This document shows, piece by piece, positions 43,687 through 51,978 of a DNA stretch of 64,000 bases (positions within the stretch are counted from its first letter, which is position 1; each line of letters begins with the position of its first letter). Position numbers and translations under genes: made by a program. The notes beneath the pieces are model-generated. The model was given only the letters and a program-made list of their open reading frames with translations. It ran no database searches and had not been told where the DNA came from. The DNA is from Dyella sp. 2HG41-7 (GTDB taxonomy: Bacteria > Pseudomonadota > Gammaproteobacteria > Xanthomonadales > Rhodanobacteraceae). Location: NCBI RefSeq assembly GCF_021390675.1, contig NZ_JAJEJV010000004.1, forward strand, positions 3,038,001 to 3,102,000, read 5' to 3'.

Positions 43687-44169
43687 ATGCACGTCTCTAT
43701 GAATCCAACTCGCCAACGTCGCCTCACCATCGTCATTGCCGTACTCGTCGCCGTGATCGTCGCGTCGGCCCTGGTGGTGTACGCGCTGCAGCAGAATATG
43801 AATTACCTGTTTACGCCGAGCCAAGTGCAAGCCGGCGATGCGACTCACTACAAAACGTTTCGCCTCGGCGGCATGGTGAAGGCCGGTTCGATCCAGCGCA
43901 GCAACGATTCGCTGAAAGTCACCTTCACCGTGGTCGACGCCAGCGGCGTCATGCCGGTGGAATACAACGGCATCCTTCCGGATTTGTTCCGCGAGAACCA
44001 ATCGGTGATCGCGACGGGCCATATGGATGGCGCGCGCTTCGTCGCCACCGAGGTGCTCGCCAAGCACGACGAAACCTATATGCCGAAAGAACTGAAAGAC
44101 GCGATGGCCAAGGCGCACGCCGGCAAGCGCATCGATGAAACGGCCAATCAGGACAAACAGCAGCTATGA
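43687..44169 (+). CDS. ccmE: Cytochrome c maturation heme chaperone CcmE
   Basis: A 160-residue periplasmic heme chaperone with one N-terminal anchor ([22 protein letters not shown]) and an OB fold. The covalent heme-binding histidine is at about residue 127 in [10 protein letters not shown], with the conserved Tyr four residues on. Other family segments include [12 protein letters not shown] and [13 protein letters not shown]. Starts at 43687 and 43699 are both possible; GGGAG of the adjoining repeat lies 6-8 nt before 43687. It is followed by a 4-nt overlap with ccmF. Confidence 0.95.
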   Translation: MHVSMNPTRQRRLTIVIAVLVAVIVASALVVYALQQNMNYLFTPSQVQAGDATHYKTFRLGGMVKAGSIQRSNDSLKVTFTVVDASGVMPVEYNGILPDLFRENQSVIATGHMDGARFVATEVLAKHDETYMPKELKDAMAKAHAGKRIDETANQDKQQL

Positions 44170-46139
44170 CTCCCGAACTCGGCCAACTCGCGCTAATCCT
44201 CGCGTTGATGCTTGCGGTTGCGCAAAGCGTGCTGCCGCTGATCGGCGCATGGCGCGGCAATCGCGCATTGATGGCCGTTGCGCGTCCCGCCGCGACTGGA
44301 CAAGCGGTGTTCGTGGCGCTCGCGTTTGCGATTCTTGTTTGGGCGTTTCTGCAGTTCGATTTTTCGGTGCAATACGTCGCGGCCAATTCCAATCTGCAGT
44401 TGCCGTGGTACTACCGCATCGCCGCGGTATGGGGCGCGCACGAAGGTTCGATGCTGTTGTGGGTGCTGATCCTCAACGTGTGGACGGTGGCGCTCGCATT
44501 GTTCAGCCGTCAATTGCCCGACGTATTTCTCTCGCGCGTGATTGCCGTGCTCGGCATTATCTCGGTGGGATTTCTTTGCTTCATCCTCTTCACGTCCGAC
44601 CCGTTCGGCCGTTTGCTGCCGATGCCGCCGGACGGCGCGGACCTCAATCCGGTGCTGCAGGATCCGGGCATGACCTTCCATCCGCCCGTGTTGTACATGG
44701 GCTACGTGGGATTCTCCGTGGCGTTCGCATTTTCCATCGCCGCCTTGCTCGGTGGCTCGATGGAGCAAGCATGGGTGCGCTGGGCGCGGCCGTGGACGAA
44801 TGCGGCGTGGGGATTTCTCTCCTGCGGCATCGTCGCCGGTAGCTGGTGGGCGTATGCGGAACTCGGCTGGGGCGGCTGGTGGTTTTGGGATCCGGTGGAG
44901 AACGCGAGCTTTATGCCGTGGCTGGTCGGCGTGGCGTTGATCCACGCGCAAGCCGTGACGGAGAAGCGCGGATCGTTGCGTGCTTGGACGATCCTGCTGT
45001 CGCTCTTCGCGTTCTCGCTGTCATTGCTCGGTACGTTTTTAGTGCGCTCGGGCATCCTCACGTCGGTGCATGCATTTGCATCCGATCCGCGCCGCGGCAC
45101 GTTTATCTTGTGCTTCCTCGCCTTCGTTGTCGGCGGATCGTTGCTGCTCTATGCGTTGCGCGCGCCGAAGGTGGCTGGCGGCAAAGCGTTTGCGCTGATC
45201 TCGCGTGAAAGCGCGATTCTTATCGGCAATCTGATGTTTACCGTCGCGGCGGCGATGGTGCTGCTCGGCACATTGTTTCCGTTGCTGGGCGATGCGTTGA
45301 ACTTGGGCAAGATCTCCGTGGGGCCGCCGTATTTCGGCTTGCTCTTTCCGCTGTTGATGTTGCCAGTAGTGCTGCTGCTTCCGTTTGGACCGTATTTGCG
45401 CTGGGGCAAAAGCGACACGCCGATGCTCAAGCAAGTGATGGCGCGTGCCGGCATCGCGGCGCTCGCTTGCGCTGTTGTATCGATGGTTTTCGTGCAAGGC
45501 CAGCTCAAAGCGATCGCAGGTGTCGCCTGCGCCGTGTGGGTCGGCGTCGGCGTGGCTTTGTATATCGTCAAACGCTGGCGCGAGATGCCGAGCGGTCGGC
45601 GTTATCCCGCCGAGATGGCCGGCATGTTGCTCGCGCATGCGGGCGTGGCGACTTTCCTGATCGGCGTGTTGCTTTCGGAATCGCTGAGCGTCACGCGCGA
45701 TGTGCGCCTGTCGCCGGGACAGGTCGCCACCGTGGGCGGCTATGAATTTCGCTTCGACGGCGTGACACAGGCGCAAGGCCCCAACTGGATCGCCGAGCAA
45801 GGCGTGGTGACGGTGACGCGCCACGGCGCGCCGGTAGCTGTGATGCATCCGCAGAAGCGCACGTATTCGCACGAGCAGGTGCAAACGCAATCGTCGATCG
45901 ATCCGGGCGTCACGCGCGATCTGTATGTCGCCTTGGGCGAGCCCATGGATCCGCAGCATGTGGAAGGCGCCTGGGCGTTGCGCCTTTACACCAAACCCTT
46001 CGTGCGTTGGATCTGGGGCGGCGGACTTTTCATGATGCTTGGCGGATTTGTCAGCGCGGCCGACCGCCGCTTCCGCGTCAAGCGCGAGGTGGAACAAACG
46101 CAAACGATTTCCACGTCGTTGCAGGAATCGCAAGCATGA
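44166..46139 (+). CDS. ccmF: Heme lyase subunit CcmF
   Basis: A 657-residue polytopic protein of about 15 helices that, with CcmH, ligates heme to apocytochrome c. The heme-binding WWD domain reads [22 protein letters not shown]. Conserved histidines appear in [27 protein letters not shown] and [17 protein letters not shown]. The C-terminal periplasmic part includes DLYVALGEP. It overlaps ccmE and ccmG by 4 nt on each side. Confidence 0.97.
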   Translation: MTPELGQLALILALMLAVAQSVLPLIGAWRGNRALMAVARPAATGQAVFVALAFAILVWAFLQFDFSVQYVAANSNLQLPWYYRIAAVWGAHEGSMLLWVLILNVWTVALALFSRQLPDVFLSRVIAVLGIISVGFLCFILFTSDPFGRLLPMPPDGADLNPVLQDPGMTFHPPVLYMGYVGFSVAFAFSIAALLGGSMEQAWVRWARPWTNAAWGFLSCGIVAGSWWAYAELGWGGWWFWDPVENASFMPWLVGVALIHAQAVTEKRGSLRAWTILLSLFAFSLSLLGTFLVRSGILTSVHAFASDPRRGTFILCFLAFVVGGSLLLYALRAPKVAGGKAFALISRESAILIGNLMFTVAAAMVLLGTLFPLLGDALNLGKISVGPPYFGLLFPLLMLPVVLLLPFGPYLRWGKSDTPMLKQVMARAGIAALACAVVSMVFVQGQLKAIAGVACAVWVGVGVALYIVKRWREMPSGRRYPAEMAGMLLAHAGVATFLIGVLLSESLSVTRDVRLSPGQVATVGGYEFRFDGVTQAQGPNWIAEQGVVTVTRHGAPVAVMHPQKRTYSHEQVQTQSSIDPGVTRDLYVALGEPMDPQHVEGAWALRLYTKPFVRWIWGGGLFMMLGGFVSAADRRFRVKREVEQTQTISTSLQESQA

Positions 46140-46678
46140 CCAGGCTGGTGCCCTTCTTCGCATTCGTGCTGTTGGCGGCGCTGCTTGGCTTTGGCATCTG
46201 GTGGAACAGCGCGCATGATCCGACCGCCGTACCGTCGCCCTTGATCAACAAGCCGGCGCCGGCATTCGTGCTGCCAAAACTCGACGATCCCGGTCGCATG
46301 GTGAGCAAGGCATCGATGCTCGGTAAACCTTATCTGGTGAACGTGTTCGCGAGCTGGTGCTTTGCTTGCGGCATCGAACATCCCGTGCTGATGGCCGAAT
46401 CCAAAAACCTCGGCGTTCCGGTGATCGGCTACGACTACAAAGACGATCCCAACGACGCGAAAAACTGGCTCAGCCAACACGGTAATCCCTACGACACCGT
46501 GATCGCCGACCCATCGGGTCACACCGCCATCGATTTTGGCGTTTATGGCGCGCCCGAAACGTTTCTGATCGACGGCAAAGGCGTGATTCGCTACAAGCGC
46601 ATTGGTCCGTTGACACCGGACGTGATCGAACAACAACTCAAGCCCGCGATCGCAGCGCTGCAAAAGGAGGCGCCATGA
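46136..46678 (+). CDS. ccmG: Thiol:disulfide interchange protein CcmG/DsbE
   Basis: A 180-residue thioredoxin-fold protein tethered by an N-terminal helix (VPFFAFVLLAALLGFGIWW). The active site is WCFAC (Cys75-Cys78), and the cis-proline loop is YGAPETFLIDG. It keeps apocytochrome CxxCH cysteines reduced for heme attachment. The second residue pair FA differs from the common VP/EP, but the CxxC is intact. The start at 46136 overlaps the ccmF stop by 4 nt. Confidence 0.94.
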   Translation: MTRLVPFFAFVLLAALLGFGIWWNSAHDPTAVPSPLINKPAPAFVLPKLDDPGRMVSKASMLGKPYLVNVFASWCFACGIEHPVLMAESKNLGVPVIGYDYKDDPNDAKNWLSQHGNPYDTVIADPSGHTAIDFGVYGAPETFLIDGKGVIRYKRIGPLTPDVIEQQLKPAIAALQKEAP

Positions 46679-47121
46679 CGGGCCGGTTCGCGCGCATCGC
46701 CGTGCTCGTTGCGCTGCTCGTGCTGGGCAGCACCGCGTTCGCGCAGGCCATCGATCCGCTGCCGTTTCGCGATCACGCCGAAGAACTGCGCTTCCAGCAT
46801 CTGACAAGCGAATTGCGTTGTCTGGTTTGCCAGGACGAAGACCTTGCCGATTCCAACGCCGACTTTGCGCGCGACCTGCGGCACAAAGTGTTCGAGCTGA
46901 TGCAGCAAGGAAAAACCGACGCGCAGATCAAGCAATATCTGGCGGATCGCTATTCCGACTTCGTGCTCTACGATCCGCCCGTCAACGGTCGCACCTGGTT
47001 GCTGTGGTTCGGCCCGTTGCTGATTCTTATCGCCGGTGGACTCGTCGTAGTGAACACCATACGCAAACGCAGCCGCGCCGGCACGCCCGCCGCACCGACC
47101 GACAATGGGGACGATTGGTGA
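46675..47121 (+). CDS. ccmH: Cytochrome c maturation protein CcmH
   Basis: A 148-residue protein with a signal peptide (LVALLVLGSTAFAQA), the thioreductive motif LRCLVCQDEDLADSNADFARDLR and a C-terminal anchor (LLWFGPLLILIAGGLVVVN). It reduces apocytochrome c thiols. The motif LRCLVCQ is diagnostic. It overlaps ccmG (4 nt) and ccmI (GTGA). Confidence 0.95.
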   Translation: MTGRFARIAVLVALLVLGSTAFAQAIDPLPFRDHAEELRFQHLTSELRCLVCQDEDLADSNADFARDLRHKVFELMQQGKTDAQIKQYLADRYSDFVLYDPPVNGRTWLLWFGPLLILIAGGLVVVNTIRKRSRAGTPAAPTDNGDDW

Positions 47122-48167
47122 AACCGCTTTTTTATATTGCCGCCGCAGCGATGGTGGCTGTGGCGCTGGCTTTGCTGCTGCTTCCGCTGTTGCGACACGG
47201 TCGCCAGGACGGACGGTCGCGCGGCGTGTTCGCGCTGATGCTCGCCATTGCCTTGGTTGTTCCGCTCGGCACGGTGTTTCTGTATGGGAAGATCGGCACG
47301 CCGTCCACGTTGAACGGCGTACCGCAACAGGCGCAAACCATTACCGACGTCAATCAGGCGCTGGACGAATTGCGCGCGCATTTGGCCGCGCAGCCGAATG
47401 ACGCGCAAGGCTGGCTGTTGCTCGCGCAAGCCGATATGGAAATGCATCAGCCGGATCAAGCCCGCGATGCCTTCGAACACGTTCTGAAAATTCGCCCGAA
47501 CGATACTACCGCGATGGTGGGTTGGGCCGAAGCCGACTCGACGGCGCGTCCGGATCACCTTATCGACGGCCGTGCGCGCGATTTACTGGAGCAGTCGGTC
47601 AAGCTGGAGCCCAACAATCAGCGCGGCTTGTGGCTGCTCGGCATCAGCGATTTTCAACAAGGCCGTTATGCCGATGCCGCATCCACGTGGCGCATTTTGC
47701 AACCGCAGCTGCAACCGGGCTCCAGCGTTGCGCAGGCTGTCGCGCAGCAGATCGCCCTGGCCGATTCACGTGCGGCGTCTACAAGTCCAGGCGGTACGGC
47801 GCCCGATCAACCGGCGCAAGAATCTGGCTTGCAAGTCGACATAAGCTTGGCGCCTGCACTGCAAACCAAACTCGCCACCGGCGACACGCTGTTCGTGTAC
47901 GCGCGCGCGGAAAACGGGCCGCCTATGCCGCTCGCAGTCACACGGCTCGATGCGAGCAAACTTCCGACGACCGTTACGTTGACCGATGCGATGAGCATGA
48001 CGCCGTCGATGAAACTGTCTTCCGCGTCGCGCGTGATCGTTGGCGCACGCGTCAGCCATAGCGGCAACGCGATGCCTCAACCCGGCGATTTGGAAGGCGA
48101 TGTCGGCGCCGTCGATGTTCACAGCGCATCGCCGATTCATATCGTCATCGACAAAGTCCATAAGTAA
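47118..48167 (+). CDS. ccmI: Cytochrome c biogenesis TPR protein CcmI
   Basis: A 349-residue membrane-anchored TPR protein that chaperones apocytochrome c. Two N-terminal helices (IAAAAMVAVALALLLLPLL; VFALMLAIALVVPLGTVFLYG) precede a TPR region (LAAQPNDAQGWLLLAQADMEM, DAFEHVLKIRPNDTTAMVGWAEA, SVKLEPNNQRGLWLLGISDF). A beta-rich periplasmic domain follows (LFVYARAENGPPMPLAVTRL). The GTG start at 47118 overlaps the ccmH stop. It ends the operon. Confidence 0.93.
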   Translation: MKPLFYIAAAAMVAVALALLLLPLLRHGRQDGRSRGVFALMLAIALVVPLGTVFLYGKIGTPSTLNGVPQQAQTITDVNQALDELRAHLAAQPNDAQGWLLLAQADMEMHQPDQARDAFEHVLKIRPNDTTAMVGWAEADSTARPDHLIDGRARDLLEQSVKLEPNNQRGLWLLGISDFQQGRYADAASTWRILQPQLQPGSSVAQAVAQQIALADSRAASTSPGGTAPDQPAQESGLQVDISLAPALQTKLATGDTLFVYARAENGPPMPLAVTRLDASKLPTTVTLTDAMSMTPSMKLSSASRVIVGARVSHSGNAMPQPGDLEGDVGAVDVHSASPIHIVIDKVHK

Positions 48168-48241
48168 TTTTGCGGTAACGCTTCACTTTTCGCCGGCTTT
48201 CCAGTTACGGTGAGGCGCTCCGTCAGCACGAAGGAACGGCC

Positions 48242-49342
48242 ATGAGCGATGCGCGTCGATATTTCCAATTGCCCTCCCCGTTCGCAATGAAGCGCGGCGG
48301 TGCATTGCATGGCGCGCACGTGGCGTATGAAACCTGGGGCACGTTGAACGCCGCGCGCGATAACGCGGTGCTGATTCTTACCGGCCTTTCTCCCAGCGCG
48401 CACGCCGCCTCCAATGCAGAAGATCCTTCACCCGGTTGGTGGGAAGGCATGTTGGGGCCGGACAAAGCCATCGATACCACGCGCTGGTTTGTGATCTGCA
48501 TGAACTCGCTGGGCAGCGACAAAGGCTCTACCTGCCCCGCATCGATCGATCCGGCCACCGGCGAACCGTATCGGCTCAACTTTCCGGATCTGTCGCTCGA
48601 AGATGTCGCCCACGCCGCGCATGCGTTGGTCGCGCATCTGGGCATCGACAAGCTGGGATGTTTGATCGGTTGCTCGATGGGCGGCATGAGCGCGCTGGCT
48701 TACATGGTGCTGCACCCCGGCAGCGTGCGCACGCACATCAGCGTGGATACGGCGCCGCAAGCGCAACCGTTCGCCATCGCCATCCGCTCGCTGCAACGCG
48801 AAGCGATCCGGCTCGATCCGCAGTGGAACGAAGGCCTGTATGACGACTCGCGATATCCCGACATCGGCATGAGCATCGCGCGCAAGCTTGGTGTGATTAC
48901 GTATCGCTCCGCCATGGAATGGAACGGTCGCTTTGCGCGCATTCGGCTCGATCCGGAGCAACGCGAAGATCAACCGTTCGGCTTCGAGTTTCAGGTCGAG
49001 TCGTATCTCGAAGGTCACGCGCGCCGCTTTGTCCGCACCTTCGATCCCAACAGCTATCTCTACCTTTCTCGCGCCAGCGACTGGTTCGATATTTCCGAAT
49101 ACGGCGACGGCCATGTGATGGAAGGCTTGAAGCGCATCCATATCGAGCACGCGTTGGTGATCGGCGTCAGCACGGACATTCTGTTTCCGCTGGAGCAGCA
49201 GGAACAAATTGCCGAAGGCCTGGAAGCCGCCGGCGCGAACGTCGAATTCGTCGCGTTGGATTCACCGCAGGGTCACGACGCATTTCTGGTCGACATCGAA
49301 AACTACAGTCGCGCCATCGGCGGATTTTTGCAGCGGCTTTGA
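48242..49342 (+). CDS. MetX-family acyltransferase, probable serine O-succinyltransferase
   Basis: A 366-residue alpha/beta-hydrolase. Family motifs include AYETWGTLNAARDNAVLILTG, DTTRWFVICMNSLGS, and the nucleophile elbow IGCSMGGMSAL (Ser145), with the catalytic His in SPQGHDAFLVD and Asp in STDILFPLEQQ. Members are homoserine O-acetyl- or succinyltransferases (MetX). In Xanthomonas the closely similar protein was reassigned as serine O-succinyltransferase feeding cysteine synthesis. The TGLSPSAHAAS segment and PSPFAMKRGGALHGA N-terminus resemble that group. The start ATG at 48242 follows AAGGAA. Substrate is not certain from sequence. Confidence 0.85.
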   Translation: MSDARRYFQLPSPFAMKRGGALHGAHVAYETWGTLNAARDNAVLILTGLSPSAHAASNAEDPSPGWWEGMLGPDKAIDTTRWFVICMNSLGSDKGSTCPASIDPATGEPYRLNFPDLSLEDVAHAAHALVAHLGIDKLGCLIGCSMGGMSALAYMVLHPGSVRTHISVDTAPQAQPFAIAIRSLQREAIRLDPQWNEGLYDDSRYPDIGMSIARKLGVITYRSAMEWNGRFARIRLDPEQREDQPFGFEFQVESYLEGHARRFVRTFDPNSYLYLSRASDWFDISEYGDGHVMEGLKRIHIEHALVIGVSTDILFPLEQQEQIAEGLEAAGANVEFVALDSPQGHDAFLVDIENYSRAIGGFLQRL

Positions 49343-49509
49343 GGCGCGCATAAGTCGATGCAGCGGGGTCGGACTAGGCTCGGCCCGGTCTGACGGGGCC
49401 GCCCAAGCCGTTGAATCATCTGCTAAAATCGCACAGATACAGGCAGGGATCAGAGTGCCCCCTTCGCCACTGCTACACTGTCACACGAATTCCGATTTTC
49501 GAGATACCC

Positions 49510-50094
49510 ATGCTGACCATGGACTTCCCCGGTTGCGACAAGTTGATCAACGCCATTGATATGGCCGTCGCCAAGGGCGCTACGCCCGCGATTACCGACA
49601 GTTTGCGCAACAGCTTGTGCAAATTGATCCAGAGCAAGGAAATCGCCTTGCCGTCTTGCGTGTTCGAAACCGCCGAGGATCGCTACGCCCGTCGCGAGCT
49701 GTACCACAGCGACGAATACGGCTATTGCGTGGTCGCCATGACCTGGGGGCCCGGTCAAGGCACGCCTATTCACGACCACTGCGGTATGTGGTGTGTGGAA
49801 GGCGTCTGGAGCGGTGCGCTGGAAGTAGTGCAATACGAGCGCCTGCCCGACGGCAGCGACGGCCTGTGGTGCTTCCAGCCCGTGGGTTCGATTCAGGCCG
49901 GCCCGGGTTCCGCCGGCAGCCTGATTCCGCCGCACGAGTACCACACTATCCGCAACCCCAGCGACGACACCGTCGCGGTGAGCCTGCATGTCTACTCCGG
50001 CAACATGACCCATTGCGCCGTATTCCAGCCCAAGGGCGATCAGCACCACTACGAACGCCTGGATCGCAAATTAAGTCTCGACCCGGTCAATTGA
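49510..50094 (+). CDS. Cysteine dioxygenase-type cupin protein
   Basis: A 194-residue protein of the cysteine dioxygenase family. Iron ligands are seen as His88 and His90 in GTPIHDHCGMWCVEGVWSG and a third His in PPHEYHTIRNPS (about 142-145). The ending SLHVYSGNM is conserved. It would oxidise a thiol (cysteine or 3-mercaptopropionate) to a sulfinate. The substrate-defining residues cannot be assigned safely. The start at 49510 is the family start; an open frame to 49411 is unconserved. It follows a putative cysteine-pathway acyltransferase. Confidence 0.85.
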   Translation: MLTMDFPGCDKLINAIDMAVAKGATPAITDSLRNSLCKLIQSKEIALPSCVFETAEDRYARRELYHSDEYGYCVVAMTWGPGQGTPIHDHCGMWCVEGVWSGALEVVQYERLPDGSDGLWCFQPVGSIQAGPGSAGSLIPPHEYHTIRNPSDDTVAVSLHVYSGNMTHCAVFQPKGDQHHYERLDRKLSLDPVN

Positions 50095-50121
50095 ACCCGG
50101 CATAATAGGCGTTCGTTCTTT

Positions 50122-50207
50122 GCCGGTGTGGCGGAATGGTAGACGCGGTGGACTCAAAATCCACTGGCAGCGATGTCGTGTAGGTTCGAGTCCTATCACC
50201 GGTACCA
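50122..50207 (+). tRNA. tRNA-Leu (CAA)
   Basis: A complete 86-nt class II tRNA: acceptor GCCGGTG pairs with CACCGGT, discriminator A, CCA encoded. Anticodon stem GTGGA/TCCAC with loop CTCAAAA gives anticodon CAA (leucine UUG). A variable arm and T-loop GTTCGAGTC are present. A terminator follows within 16 nt. Confidence 0.97.
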
Positions 50208-50222
50208 AAGAATGAGCAGTAC

Positions 50223-50251
50223 AAAAAAAGCCCCTCAAAGGGGCTTTTTTT
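50223..50251. terminator. Bidirectional intrinsic terminator
   Basis: AAAAAAAGCCCC and GGGGCTTTTTTT form a GC stem with A/T runs on both sides. It ends the tRNA-Leu transcript (plus) and the pgaABCD operon (minus). Confidence 0.9.
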
Positions 50252-50275
50252 ATGGCTGTGTCTCGCGGATGCGCG

Positions 50276-50725
50276 TCAGCTTTCTTCGTGCCCGTCTTTG
50301 ACGAACATCTGCCCATCCTGCGCGAAATGGATCACCGACCGCCGCTTGGCGCGAAGATGGCGCGCCGTCTCTACCGACGTGGCGAGCGCGGGCGCCATTT
50401 CCGCGATATCCAGCGTGCGATTGCCGCGACGACGCTGCTTGCCCGAGAAACGGATGCGGTTGTATTGCGACCACGATCCGATCGACAGCGCGCATATCAC
50501 CGCTACGGTCACGATCATGCTGAGATTGTTCGCCGCGTGCAGCGGATGGATCAATCCCAGCTGCTTGTACATATCGCCTAGGCCAAGCAGCCAGGCGATC
50601 AAGGTCAGCACCGGCAACCACAACGACACCCACATCGTCCACGCCACGATGGTGATGATGGCGAAAAACGTGCGATGCAGCGTGGGCTGTCGCTCGGGTC
50701 GATTGATAACGAGTTCGGCTTTCAT
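50276..50725 (-). CDS. pgaD: Poly-beta-1,6-GlcNAc biosynthesis protein PgaD
   Basis: A 149-residue accessory protein of the PNAG synthase. Two transmembrane helices (about residues 20-47: FAIITIVAWTMWVSLWLPVL; 67-86: LSMIVTVAVICALSIGSW) and a basic cytosolic tail (RFSGKQRRRGNRT) match PgaD topology. It pairs with PgaC, whose activity it supports, in c-di-GMP-dependent fashion in E. coli. The start overlaps the pgaC stop by 4 nt. Primary sequence is weakly conserved, so context helps. Confidence 0.88.
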   Translation of the reverse strand: MKAELVINRPERQPTLHRTFFAIITIVAWTMWVSLWLPVLTLIAWLLGLGDMYKQLGLIHPLHAANNLSMIVTVAVICALSIGSWSQYNRIRFSGKQRRRGNRTLDIAEMAPALATSVETARHLRAKRRSVIHFAQDGQMFVKDGHEES

Positions 50726-51978
50726 CGTATCCCCCTGTCAGGACTGGTCCAAACCGCCAACGTGCCTTTGCGTTTGAGAAGAGCCTTGGGCAGCGCGACG
50801 ATCGACGTCACCGTGGTCAACATCCAATAAGCCAACGGATACCAAATCATCCAGTAGTAGTTGCGACCGACGCCCGCTTCGTAACGTCGGTCGATCAGCA
50901 AACTCACAAGGAATTGCAGCAAACAGATCATGCCGAGCACGACGCCGTTCCATCCCGGAAACAGCGCCGGAACCTGCAACGACGGCGGTAGTGAGATCAC
51001 GTGACCGAGCACCCACAGCACGGCGATGGTGGCGAGATCGAATGACCACGTCACGCTCACGAGGTATTCGAGCGCAACCATCCACATGCGGCGTTGCTTC
51101 CAACGCAGCAGCTTCAGGCCGTAGCGCAGCAACACTTCCGAACCGCCTTGCGCCCAGCGCAAACGTTGCTTCCACAAGCCGACCAAGGTTTCCGGCATCA
51201 AAATCCAGCACAGCGCATTGGGCTCGTAACGAATTTCCCAATGACGCATCTGCAAGCGCCAGCTCACATCGATGTCTTCGGTCACCATATCGGTGTTCCA
51301 GTAACCGACATCGTGCAACGCAACCTTGCGGAACGCGGCAATCACGCCGGAGACGGTAAAAATGCGGCCGTAGACGCGTTGCGCGCGCTTGATCAAACCG
51401 ATGATCGACGAGAACTCGCCCACCTGCAGCTTGCCCAGCAAGGTGGAACGATTGCGGATACGCGGATTGCCGGTCACCGCGCCAACGCGCGGGCTATCGA
51501 GCAAATGCATCATCAGCCAATGCGTGGCATACGGATCGAGCAGCGCATCGCCGTCGATGCATACGAGGTATTCGCCTTTCGAGGCGAGCGCCGCCGCACG
51601 CAAACCCATCGCTTTGCCGCGATTGCTCGCAAGGTGCACCACGCGGAGTTCGGGATACTCCTTCATCAACTCGTCGAGCTTTTCCGCGGTGTCGTCGGTC
51701 GAACCGTCGTTGACGGCGATGATCTCGAAACACGGATACGTTTGCTTCGCCAGATACGCAATCGTTTCGCGAACCTGCGCGCCTTCGTTGTGGCAAGGAA
51801 CGACCAGCGACACCAGCGGATACGACGACAGCTTCGGCGGCTTGACGCGCGAGGGTTCCTTCCGTTCCCAGCGGAAGAAATATATCAGGCCACCGCTCAT
51901 CCAAATCAGCGACATCACCAACGGATAGAAGAAGGCGAACCCGAGTAGCGTTTGGAGCGTATGCGCGAACATGGTCAT
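50722..51978 (-). CDS. pgaC: Poly-beta-1,6-N-acetyl-D-glucosamine synthase PgaC
   Basis: A 418-residue GT2 family processive synthase in the inner membrane. Helix 1 (LLGFAFFYPLVMSLIWMSGG) precedes the catalytic domain with VSLVVPCHNEGAQVRETI, AVNDGSTDDT, VCIDGDALLD, MVTEDIDVSWRLQ and the QxxRW motif KQRLRWAQGG. Three further helices end the protein. It polymerises UDP-GlcNAc. It overlaps pgaB by 4 nt and pgaD by 4 nt. Confidence 0.96.
   Translation of the reverse strand: MTMFAHTLQTLLGFAFFYPLVMSLIWMSGGLIYFFRWERKEPSRVKPPKLSSYPLVSLVVPCHNEGAQVRETIAYLAKQTYPCFEIIAVNDGSTDDTAEKLDELMKEYPELRVVHLASNRGKAMGLRAAALASKGEYLVCIDGDALLDPYATHWLMMHLLDSPRVGAVTGNPRIRNRSTLLGKLQVGEFSSIIGLIKRAQRVYGRIFTVSGVIAAFRKVALHDVGYWNTDMVTEDIDVSWRLQMRHWEIRYEPNALCWILMPETLVGLWKQRLRWAQGGSEVLLRYGLKLLRWKQRRMWMVALEYLVSVTWSFDLATIAVLWVLGHVISLPPSLQVPALFPGWNGVVLGMICLLQFLVSLLIDRRYEAGVGRNYYWMIWYPLAYWMLTTVTSIVALPKALLKRKGTLAVWTSPDRGIR

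Noticed and set aside
48168-48241. Possible SAM-type riboswitch upstream of the MetX-family gene.
   Set aside because: The 74-nt gap is too short for most SAM riboswitches. I could not find a conserved core, only an ordinary AAGGAA ribosome site.
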